From NCBI GenBank assembly GCA_014871665.1, contig WGSL01000009.1:1-47307 (forward strand): 47,307 nucleotides of DNA. Reading direction: 5' to 3'. The notes beneath the pieces are model-generated. The model did no database searches, had not been told where the DNA came from, and saw only the letters and a list, made by a program, of their open reading frames with translations. Source of the stretch: Collinsella sp. (lineage in GTDB: Bacteria > Actinomycetota > Coriobacteriia > Coriobacteriales > Coriobacteriaceae). Made by a program: the position numbers and the translations under genes. Each line of letters starts with the position of its first letter. The first letter of the stretch is position 1. This document shows positions 33,833 through 40,607 of this stretch, in pieces.

Positions 33833-34174
33833 TTACTCCTCGGCGCCCTCAGCGGCCTCAGCGGCAGCCTTAGCGGCCTCGGCCTCTTTGGCGAGCTGCT
33901 TCTTGGACTTCTTGACGACGGTCTCGGTCTTCTCGCCCTCGTTGGCGGCCTTGACCAGAGCGGCGACGGCGTCGGTGAGCTGAGCGCCCTTGGACTGCCA
34001 GTCGGCAATCTTCTCGAGGTCGAGGTTGATGGTCTTGGGGGCGGTCATCGGGTTGTAGCGGCCAACCTCCTCGATGATACGACCGTCACGCGGGGCGCGG
34101 GAATCGGCGACGACGACACGGTAGTACGGACGCTTCTTAGCGCCGTGACGAGCAAGGCGAATCTTGACTGCCAA
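33833..34174 (-). CDS. rpsP: 30S ribosomal protein S16
   Basis: Small-subunit assembly protein. (M)AVKIRLARHGAKKRPYYRVVVADSRAPRDGR is a textbook S16 N-terminus. After about residue 80 comes a Lys/Ala/Glu-rich tail, making 113 residues. The start is TTG 34174, with GGAGGAG six bases upstream; the longer frame to 34210 covers the leader. A small hairpin, GCAGC/GCTGC (34194-34208), lies just before the ribosome-binding site. First gene of its operon, with a promoter at 34304-34331. Confidence 0.96.
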   Translation of the reverse strand: MAVKIRLARHGAKKRPYYRVVVADSRAPRDGRIIEEVGRYNPMTAPKTINLDLEKIADWQSKGAQLTDAVAALVKAANEGEKTETVVKKSKKQLAKEAEAAKAAAEAAEGAEE

Positions 34175-34303
34175 AGGAAACTCCTCCAACCAAGCAGCTT
34201 TAGGCTGCAACTACAAACAAACAGTTGAACATAATACGCCATCGACGCGGGCAGGTGAAGTCCGTGAGACCAACTTCTTCGGTGTAGTCGAGGGCAAATC
34301 CAT

Positions 34304-34331
34304 ATCTTAGACAAGAATTCGGGATTTGCAA
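34304..34331 (-). promoter_or_regulatory. rpsP operon promoter
   Basis: On the minus strand TTGCAA (34331-34326), 16 bases, TAAGAT (34309-34304). It gives a leader of about 125 bases to the rpsP TTG. It faces away from dinB, whose -10 lies only about 33 bases beyond it. Confidence 0.6.
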
Positions 34332-34363
34332 GCACATACACGCACCCCACATGAGCTGCGCGG

Positions 34364-34369
34364 TATACT
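34364..34369 (+). promoter_or_regulatory. dinB -10 element, implies a leaderless transcript
   Basis: TATACT at 34364-34369 lies six bases before the ATG at 34376. If used, transcription starts at or next to that ATG, leaving no room for a ribosome-binding site. No clear -35 is seen 17 bases upstream. No LexA-type operator was recognised. Confidence 0.45.
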
Positions 34370-34375
34370 CATGAC

Positions 34376-35629
34376 ATGGAAAGACGCGAACATACATACG
34401 GTTATGAGGATGCCATGGGCGTCACGCCGCCTCCCTGGACGGGTCCGGCGGTTGGCCTCATGGACCTCGATGCGTTTTTTGCGAGCGTAGAGATGCTCGA
34501 TCATCCCGAATGGCGCGGAAAGCCGCTCATCGTGGGCGGAGACGCCGATTCGCGTGGCGTCGTGTCCACGTGTTCGTATGAGGCGCGTCGCTTTGGCGTG
34601 CACTCTGCCATGGCCTCGGCCGAGGCGCGGCGCTTGTGCCCGCAAGCCATTTGGACACACGGGCACTTTGACCGATACCGCGAGGTGAGCGCGCAGGTCA
34701 TGGCGATTCTCGCCGACGAGACCCCGCGCGTTGAGCGCGTATCCATCGACGAAGCCTTTATCGATATCACACCGGGTCGCTTTGCGCCCGAAGACCCGCT
34801 GCTGGTTGCGCGGCGTATAAGCGACCGCGTGGCAGCGCTGGGAGTGACGTGCTCCATTGGCGTGGGCTGCAACAAGACGGTCGCAAAGATCGCAAGCGAG
34901 CGGGATAAGCCGTTTGGGCTGACCATCGTGCGCCCCGGAACCGAGCAGCGCTTTTTGGCCGCGCTACCGGTATCTGCCATGAGCGGCATCGGGCGCTCGG
35001 CCGAGGAGCGACTGCGCCGCATGCGCATCTACACCCTCGGCGAGCTATCACGTGCACCGGAATCCACCTTGGCCTCTATTTTTGGCGTCAACGGCGAACG
35101 CATGCGCCAGCGTGCGCTGGGACTCGAAATCTCCGAAGTCACGAGTCTCGATGAAGAGCGCGAGGTCAAGTCGGTCAGCAATGAACGCACCTTTGCTAAA
35201 GATTTAACTGAGCGTGGGGATATTGAGGCGGCGATTGCGCTGTTGGGAGAGTCAGTGGGACGCCGCCTGCGCCGTCAGGGGCTGACGGGTGCCACGGTAA
35301 CGCTCAAGCTTAAGTATTCGTATGGCAGCGGGCGTACGGCACAGCGCCGGCTGCCTCATCCGACCGACGATGAGAACATCTTCGTGGCGGTTGCACTCGA
35401 ACTGCTCGACAGCATCTGGCAGGAAGGCATGCACGTTCGCTTAGCGGGCATCGGCATGAGCGACTTCGACCACCAAGGCGGCATCCAGACTGACCTATTC
35501 TGCGAGATCGATGACCGCGGAGCCCAATCCAGCGACCGCCGCGACCTCTCCGTCGCCATCGACGCCGTCCGAGACAAATTCGGCGACACCGCCCTTTCCT
35601 TCGGCCGCCAATCCCGCTTCAACGATTAA
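34376..35629 (+). CDS. dinB: DNA polymerase IV (Y-family)
   Basis: Low-fidelity translesion polymerase. MDLDAFFASVE carries the first metal Asp30, and SIDEAFID holds Asp125/Glu126. The helix-hairpin-helix GIGRSAEERLRRM and a little-finger domain follow. QTDLF at 371-375 is a good beta-clamp-binding motif, although about 45 residues follow it. Length is 417 residues. Two starts are plausible: ATG 34376, leaderless behind TATACT, and ATG 34415, with GAGGA four bases upstream; the first 13 residues look dispensable. It is alone on the plus strand between two minus-strand operons. Confidence 0.93.
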   Translation: MERREHTYGYEDAMGVTPPPWTGPAVGLMDLDAFFASVEMLDHPEWRGKPLIVGGDADSRGVVSTCSYEARRFGVHSAMASAEARRLCPQAIWTHGHFDRYREVSAQVMAILADETPRVERVSIDEAFIDITPGRFAPEDPLLVARRISDRVAALGVTCSIGVGCNKTVAKIASERDKPFGLTIVRPGTEQRFLAALPVSAMSGIGRSAEERLRRMRIYTLGELSRAPESTLASIFGVNGERMRQRALGLEISEVTSLDEEREVKSVSNERTFAKDLTERGDIEAAIALLGESVGRRLRRQGLTGATVTLKLKYSYGSGRTAQRRLPHPTDDENIFVAVALELLDSIWQEGMHVRLAGIGMSDFDHQGGIQTDLFCEIDDRGAQSSDRRDLSVAIDAVRDKFGDTALSFGRQSRFND

Positions 35630-35641
35630 CCGCCTTTGGGC

Positions 35642-35684
35642 AAAAAGAAAGCCGGGCAGGTGCGGAAAACCGCAACTGCCCGGC
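35642..35684 (-). terminator. Intrinsic terminator after rsfS
   Basis: On the minus strand GCCGGGCAG-T-TGCGG pairs with CCGCA-C-CTGCCCGGC around TTTT and is followed by TTTCTTTTTG. It ends the mreD-to-rsfS side. The same stem could also stop dinB, but it has no T-run on that strand. Confidence 0.88.
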
Positions 35685-35724
35685 GATATGCGTGAGGGTA
35701 GCTAACCCCGTCTCAAATGAGCTA

Positions 35725-36180
35725 CTAGAGGAGGTTGAGGGGGAGCTGGGGGGCGTCTCCCCAGAGTTTCTCGAGGCGGTAGAAGTCGCGGGCTTCGGGA
35801 GTGAAGACGTGGACGACAACCGAACCATAGTCCATGAGCATCCAGGTCTTCTGCTCGCGGCCCTCGATGGAGAACGGATGCTCGCCGCAAGCCTCGGCGA
35901 CCTTCTCCTCGATCTCGTCGACGATGGAATCAACCTGGCGATTGTTGGTGCCGGTAGCGAGCACAAAGTAGTCACACACATCGGAAAGCTCGGTCAGGTC
36001 GAGCACCTGAACGTCCTCGCCCTTCTTGTCGTAGGCGGCCTGCGCGGCGGCGCGGGCGACATCCTCGGCGGCGACACCGCTCGCGGACAGCGAGGCGGCG
36101 GTGCGGTCGGACGTGGCGGCGAAGCTCTTGTGCTCCACACCTTCAAGAATCTGCTCGTCGGTCATGGTCTCGTCGGCCAT
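35725..36180 (-). CDS. rsfS: Ribosomal silencing factor RsfS
   Basis: Binds L14 and blocks subunit joining during starvation. The core begins near residue 42 (ARAAAQAAYDKKGEDVQVLDL). CDYFVLATGTNNRQVDSI and the C-terminal WMLMDYGSVVVHVF are diagnostic. About 40 extra N-terminal residues, Ser/Ala-rich, make it 151 long against the usual 110-120. ATG 36180 has AGAGGT upstream. It follows yqeK by 27 bases in the obgE-nadD-yqeK-rsfS order. Confidence 0.94.
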   Translation of the reverse strand: MADETMTDEQILEGVEHKSFAATSDRTAASLSASGVAAEDVARAAAQAAYDKKGEDVQVLDLTELSDVCDYFVLATGTNNRQVDSIVDEIEEKVAEACGEHPFSIEGREQKTWMLMDYGSVVVHVFTPEARDFYRLEKLWGDAPQLPLNLL

Positions 36181-36207
36181 GGAATACCTCTTTCTAGACA
36201 GCCCGAG

Positions 36208-36816
36208 CTAGCGCAGCTGGGCATAATGGTTGTAAATCGTAATAGCCGTGGGATAAAGATAGCGCCCGGACTGGATCACATAGACCAGACCTTGCGCAAA
36301 ACAGGAGAAGAACAACTCATCGAGCGTCGACTCCCCCACCATCTTGCGCAGCGCATGCGCATAGTCGCCGTGGCGGTTGGGCTCGATGGCATCGGCCACA
36401 AAGACCACCATATCGAGCGGCGTCATGTCGCAGGCACCCACGGTGTGACGGTCGACAGCCTGGAAAACGGCCGGCGACAGCTCGGGAAAAAGCTGCGGAA
36501 GTTCATAGGCGGCAACAGGGCCATGCAAAAGCGGCGTCGCGGCGGAAGGAGAGCCGGCAATCTTAATGCCGTAATGCAGAGCGCGCGTGACCAGCTCGTC
36601 GTCGGAGAGCACTTTGTCCCAGTCATGGATCAGTCCGGCGGCAGCGGCATCAAAGCGGTCAACGCCGTAGACCTCGGCCAGATGAAGTGCGGTCTCGGCA
36701 ACACCCAGCGAATGCACATAGCGCTTGCGCTTATCCTTCATGCGAACATCGAGCAGCTCTTGAATGCGCTTGAGCAGCGCGCGCTCATCGCCCTCAAACT
36801 GATCCTCTACCGACAA
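36208..36816 (-). CDS. yqeK: YqeK-type HD-domain diadenosine tetraphosphatase
   Basis: Members of this family hydrolyse Ap4A symmetrically with an iron-dependent HD domain. YVHSLGVAETA gives His35, LIHDWDK the HD pair at 64-65, and HGP and DRHTVG supply further metal ligands. Length is 202 residues. The start is TTG 36816 with GGGGGT five bases upstream; an ATG just upstream is in another frame. It follows nadD by 12 bases, its common neighbour. Confidence 0.9.
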   Translation of the reverse strand: MSVEDQFEGDERALLKRIQELLDVRMKDKRKRYVHSLGVAETALHLAEVYGVDRFDAAAAGLIHDWDKVLSDDELVTRALHYGIKIAGSPSAATPLLHGPVAAYELPQLFPELSPAVFQAVDRHTVGACDMTPLDMVVFVADAIEPNRHGDYAHALRKMVGESTLDELFFSCFAQGLVYVIQSGRYLYPTAITIYNHYAQLR

Positions 36817-36828
36817 CGTAGACCCCCA

Positions 36829-37506
36829 TCACTCAAAATCTTCTTGGCCCAAATCGGCATATAGCCTGCGTTTGCGAATGTAGCCGAGCACGGACTCGCT
36901 CGTAAGATAGCGCACGCTCATACCGCGGGCAACACGCTTGCGAATGTTCGTCGAGCTGATCGCCAGCGCCGGAATCTGAATATAGCGCACGTCGAACGGC
37001 AGCCCCGACTCTTTGATTCGGGCACGCGCCGTATCGATATCAAAGCCCGGTCGTGTCGCCGCAATAAAGGTAGCAAGCTCAGCGATTCGTTCGGCATCAT
37101 GCCAGGTAACAATATCGATAATCGCGTCGGCGCCCGTAATAAAGTAGAGCTTTACCTGCGGCGGGTAAAAGTCGCGAAGGGCATGAAGCGTATCGGCCGT
37201 ATAGGTTACACCCGGACGGTCAATCTCGAACCGACTCGCCAAAAAGGCCGGGTTCGCAGCGGTGGCGAGGACCGTCATGGCATAACGGTCCTCGGCAGGC
37301 GTCACCGGCTTGTCAAGCTTAAAGGCAGGCGTACCCGCCGGCATAAAGAGCACGGCATCCAAGTCGAGGGACTCACGCGCCTGCTCAGCGGTCACCAGGT
37401 GCCCGTAATGGATGGGATCAAAGGTGCCACCCATAATGCCGAGCCTAAACTCCTGCCCGTCCTCTAGAGGAAGCTCGGGCAGACCGATTCCACCGCGCAG
37501 CGACAT
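36829..37506 (-). CDS. nadD: Nicotinate-nucleotide adenylyltransferase
   Basis: Adenylates nicotinate mononucleotide in NAD synthesis. GGTFDPIHYGHL at residues 26-37 is the nucleotidyltransferase HxGH-type motif, and ISSTNIRKR near 185-193 is the second. An N-terminal extension of about 20 residues precedes the fold; length is 225. ATG 37506 follows the obgE stop by three bases, with GGAGGG upstream. Confidence 0.95.
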   Translation of the reverse strand: MSLRGGIGLPELPLEDGQEFRLGIMGGTFDPIHYGHLVTAEQARESLDLDAVLFMPAGTPAFKLDKPVTPAEDRYAMTVLATAANPAFLASRFEIDRPGVTYTADTLHALRDFYPPQVKLYFITGADAIIDIVTWHDAERIAELATFIAATRPGFDIDTARARIKESGLPFDVRYIQIPALAISSTNIRKRVARGMSVRYLTSESVLGYIRKRRLYADLGQEDFE

Positions 37507-37509
37507 GGC

Positions 37510-38976
37510 TTACTCGCCCTCCGAGGTCTCGGCATCGCCCGCGGCATCCGCCGCATCGACAACCTCGACGCCCTCATCCGTAGCATCGGCCACGTCAATG
37601 GCCTCAACGGCAACGTCCTCACCAGTATCCTCGAGCTCCTCGTACTCCGAGAAGTCCTCAGCGCCCTCAAAGTCAAAGGCACGCTGGCAAATGCGGACCT
37701 CGTCGCCCGCACGGCAACCGGCCTTCTCGAGCGCGTCGTCAACACCCATACGCGCAAACTTATGCTGCAGGTAAATGACGGCTTCCTCATTTTCCCAGTC
37801 GGTCTGGATGACCATGCGCTCGATGGCACGACCGACCACGCGGAAGGCACCGGGCTCTTCCTGGACAATGCGGAAGCGCTTCTCACGCTGCAGGCGGCGG
37901 CGCTCCCACTCATCGTCGCGCAGAACGACCGGCTCATCGGAGACAGCCAACTCGGCGCGCAGCTTAGCCACCTGCTCGCCCACGGCAAGCATCAGCGTGT
38001 TGAGACCGGCACCCGTCACGGCGGACACGGCAAAGAACATATGGCCGTCGTCGAGCGCTGCACGCTTAAGGTCGGCAATCTTGTCGGCCGTGCCCGGCGC
38101 GTCGCACTTGTTGGCAACGACGATCTGCGGACGCTCCGAAAGCTCGGCGCCATACTGCTCGAGCTCGCGGTTGATGATGCGATAGTCCTCAACCGGATCG
38201 CGATCCTCAAAACCGCCCGTCATGTCGACGACATGCATGATCAGGGCCGTACGCTCAATGTGGCGCAGGAACTGGTGACCCAGGCCCTTGCCCTCGCTCG
38301 CGCCCTCGATAAGACCGGGGACGTCGGCAACGACGTAAGAATATTCGCCGGCACGCACCATGCCGAGGTTCGGCACGAGCGTGGTAAACGGGTAGTCAGC
38401 AATCTTGGGGCGAGCGGCACTCATGCGCGCAATGAGCGATGACTTACCCACCGAGGGGAAGCCCACGAGCGCGGCATCGGCCATGAGCTTCATCTCGAGC
38501 TCGATCCAGTGCTCCTCGGCCGGTTCGCCCAGCTGAGCGAACGCGGGCGCGCGGCGCACCGACGTCACAAAGTGCGTGTTGCCCAGGCCACCGGCACCGC
38601 CGGGCGCCACGACGACGCGCTCGCCGTCGTGGACCAGGTCGGCAATCTCGAACATCGGGGTCTGCGTCTCGGGATCGAGCTCGCGCACCACGGTACCCAT
38701 GGGAACCTTAAGGATCAGGTCCTCGCCGCTCTTACCGTTACGACGGGCACCCTGGCCATGCGTGCCGCGCTCGGCGCGGAAGTGATGCTTAAAGCGGTAA
38801 TCGATCAGCGAAGACAGCTGAGCATCGGCCTGGATGACGACATTGCCGCCACGACCGCCGTCGCCGCCATCGGGGCCGCCCTTGGGAACAAATGCCTCGC
38901 GCCTAAACGACATGCATCCGGCTCCGCCGTCGCCGCCGCACACGTTAATGCGGCTGATATCGGTGAACTGTGACAA
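37510..38976 (-). CDS. obgE: GTPase ObgE/CgtA
   Basis: Essential GTPase in 50S assembly and the stringent response. The glycine-rich Obg fold fills residues 1-158. The G domain has GFPSVGKSSLI, DVPGLIEGA and NKCD. A C-terminal OCT domain (about 345-425) is followed by an acidic Asp/Glu/Ala tail. Length is 488. The start TTG 38976 has AGGAGG eight bases upstream. An intrinsic terminator ends just before that site, so expression probably depends on readthrough from rplU-rpmA. Confidence 0.96.
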   Translation of the reverse strand: MSQFTDISRINVCGGDGGAGCMSFRREAFVPKGGPDGGDGGRGGNVVIQADAQLSSLIDYRFKHHFRAERGTHGQGARRNGKSGEDLILKVPMGTVVRELDPETQTPMFEIADLVHDGERVVVAPGGAGGLGNTHFVTSVRRAPAFAQLGEPAEEHWIELEMKLMADAALVGFPSVGKSSLIARMSAARPKIADYPFTTLVPNLGMVRAGEYSYVVADVPGLIEGASEGKGLGHQFLRHIERTALIMHVVDMTGGFEDRDPVEDYRIINRELEQYGAELSERPQIVVANKCDAPGTADKIADLKRAALDDGHMFFAVSAVTGAGLNTLMLAVGEQVAKLRAELAVSDEPVVLRDDEWERRRLQREKRFRIVQEEPGAFRVVGRAIERMVIQTDWENEEAVIYLQHKFARMGVDDALEKAGCRAGDEVRICQRAFDFEGAEDFSEYEELEDTGEDVAVEAIDVADATDEGVEVVDAADAAGDAETSEGE

Positions 38977-38992
38977 CAGAATCGCCTCCTAC

Positions 38993-39036
38993 AAAAAAGA
39001 GGGAGACCCTTGAATCCTAAAACTCAAGTGCCTCCC
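38993..39036 (-). terminator. Intrinsic terminator between rpmA and obgE
   Basis: On the minus strand GGGAG-GCA-CTTGA pairs with TCAAG-GGT-CTCCC and is followed by TCTTTTTTG, then directly GTAGGAGG, the obgE ribosome-binding site. No promoter fits between the U-run and obgE, so it likely acts as a partial terminator or attenuator. Confidence 0.75.
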
Positions 39037-39061
39037 ACATATGTGCTCTATGAAGGGTGAA

Positions 39062-39319
39062 TTACGCGTTCGCGAGCGGGCGTACGCTGACCCTGTGCTT
39101 GATACCCTTGTGGAACTCAACGGTACCGTCGACCAGCGCGAACAGCGTGTCGTCCTTACCACGGCCAACGTTCTCACCCGGGTGGATGTGCGTGCCGTGC
39201 TGACGGACGAGAATCGTGCCCGTGGTTACCGTCTGGCCGGCATAGCGCTTCGTGCCAAGGCGCTGACCGCGGGAGTCACGGCCATTACGGGAGGAACCGA
39301 GTCCTTTTTTGTGTGCCAT
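39062..39319 (-). CDS. rpmA: 50S ribosomal protein L27
   Basis: Large-subunit protein reaching the peptidyl-transferase centre. MAHKKGLGSSRNGRDSRGQRLG is the standard N-terminus, with no Firmicutes-type cleaved leader. GTILVRQHGTHIHPGENVGRGKDDTLFA follows. Length is 85 residues. The rplU-rpmA-obgE order is the near-universal one. Confidence 0.97.
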   Translation of the reverse strand: MAHKKGLGSSRNGRDSRGQRLGTKRYAGQTVTTGTILVRQHGTHIHPGENVGRGKDDTLFALVDGTVEFHKGIKHRVSVRPLANA

Positions 39320-39352
39320 TGTGTATACCTACTCTTTCGTTACGAGTGTAAT

Positions 39353-39727
39353 CTACTCGGCGACGGGAGCCTCGGCAACAGCCTCAGCCTCTGCCTTGAC
39401 AGCCTTCTTGGCGCGGGAGGTAGCCTGAACCTTCACGATCTTCAGCTTGGTGAGCTGCTGACGGTGACCCTTCAGACGACGATAGCGCTTACGCTTGTGG
39501 AACTTGAAGACCAGCTGCTTCTCGCCCTTGAACTGCTCAACGATCTGAGCGGTAACCTTGGCCTTGGCCAGCTTGTCGGGATCGGTGACGATCTTCTTAC
39601 CATCGTTGAGGAAGATAACCGGCAGGGTGACCTTGTCGCCCTCATTGCCCTCGATCTTCTCGACGGTGATGACATCGTCGGTGGCGACCTTGTACTGCTT
39701 GCCGCCCGTGTTAACGATTGCGTACAT
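39353..39727 (-). CDS. rplU: 50S ribosomal protein L21
   Basis: Large-subunit protein. MYAIVNTGGKQYKV opens the protein and FKFHKRKRYRRLKGHRQQLT is the conserved RNA-binding stretch. A C-terminal Ala/Glu/Lys tail makes it 124 residues. The start ATG 39727 has AAGGGC upstream; seven extra codons in the open frame are not L21-like. A strong promoter at 39770-39798 drives rplU-rpmA. Confidence 0.97.
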   Translation of the reverse strand: MYAIVNTGGKQYKVATDDVITVEKIEGNEGDKVTLPVIFLNDGKKIVTDPDKLAKAKVTAQIVEQFKGEKQLVFKFHKRKRYRRLKGHRQQLTKLKIVKVQATSRAKKAVKAEAEAVAEAPVAE

Positions 39728-39769
39728 GTTTACTTGCCCTTCATGCATCAGTTAGTGCAACAGCCGAAT

Positions 39770-39798
39770 ATAGTAGCAGGCGAAAATACCCCCGTCAA
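39770..39798 (-). promoter_or_regulatory. rplU-rpmA promoter
   Basis: On the minus strand TTGACG (39798-39793), 17 bases, TACTAT (39775-39770) with a TGC extension. The -35 overlaps the last codons of the upstream radical-SAM-linked gene, so the ribosomal genes can be expressed separately from it. Confidence 0.75.
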
Positions 39799-40607
39799 CG
39801 AGTATGTGGAGCAAATCCACAAGTTCGCACAGGTATGGGGCTGACGAGTCGGCCCTCGTCGTCCTCGCATGCTTGATTCTGACGCTCGACATCGTAGGAG
39901 CAGATGGTCACGAGGTCTTGCATACCGGTGGAAACAATAGGTGCATCCACGCCCGGGGTCAAGCCCTGCAACAAAACATCAGCAGCGGAAAGCAAAATTT
40001 CCGGACGCATGGAGCCCTCGTTGTCGGCATGGGTGTCGAGCATGAGTACCAAATGGTCCGGGCGCTCCCCCGCCGTGAGCTCATAGCCCACGAGCGTGTG
40101 ATCCAAATCCAAGCGCTTGCTCTTTTTGCCGCGCGCGTAGTCGATGCCGTGGCCCGCGCGCAGCGTGTCGATCGCACGGCGCACCTCGTCGGCGCTTACG
40201 GGCGCCTCGGGATCCAGGTGTAAGTCGATGCGATACGACAGGCGCGTGAGCTGCGCCGTCAATGCCGGCGTGCGCACGTCGATGTACGCCGCCTCGATGG
40301 GCGCCAGATCGGCCGGAGACGCCGCAACCAGGCGCTCAAACGCCTCGTCGAGCGCCACGAACTCAGTCATAAACAGGTCATACCACTCGCAGGTCGATGA
40401 CGTACCCACCGGTAGCGCCGAAGAGAAACCCACGCGCATGTGCGGAGAGAAGCCCTGCGTGACGGCATAGGGAAGCCCCGCACGGCGCACGATGCGCTCA
40501 ATGGTATGGATTACTTCGAGATGGCCCAGGTACTTAAGGCGATCGCGCTTGCCATAGCGAACACGAAGCCTAAAGAGCGAGGGGTTGTCGGTCAGGCGCT
40601 CACTCAT
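39795..40607 (-). CDS. Radical-SAM-linked protein, TIGR03936/DUF2344 family
   Basis: Protein of unknown function found next to, or fused with, the TIGR03960-type radical SAM protein. FRLRVRYGKRDRLKYLGHLEVIHTIERIVRRAGLPYAVTQ-like text at the N-terminus and GFSPHMRVGFSSALPVG (about 52-68) are the family signature. Length is 270 residues with a variable C-terminal third. ATG 40607 overlaps the upstream stop as ATGA, so the two are translated together. Its end overlaps the rplU promoter. A role with rplU/rpmA or RNA modification is often guessed from position, but nothing here proves it. Confidence 0.88.
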   Translation of the reverse strand: MSERLTDNPSLFRLRVRYGKRDRLKYLGHLEVIHTIERIVRRAGLPYAVTQGFSPHMRVGFSSALPVGTSSTCEWYDLFMTEFVALDEAFERLVAASPADLAPIEAAYIDVRTPALTAQLTRLSYRIDLHLDPEAPVSADEVRRAIDTLRAGHGIDYARGKKSKRLDLDHTLVGYELTAGERPDHLVLMLDTHADNEGSMRPEILLSAADVLLQGLTPGVDAPIVSTGMQDLVTICSYDVERQNQACEDDEGRLVSPIPVRTCGFAPHTR

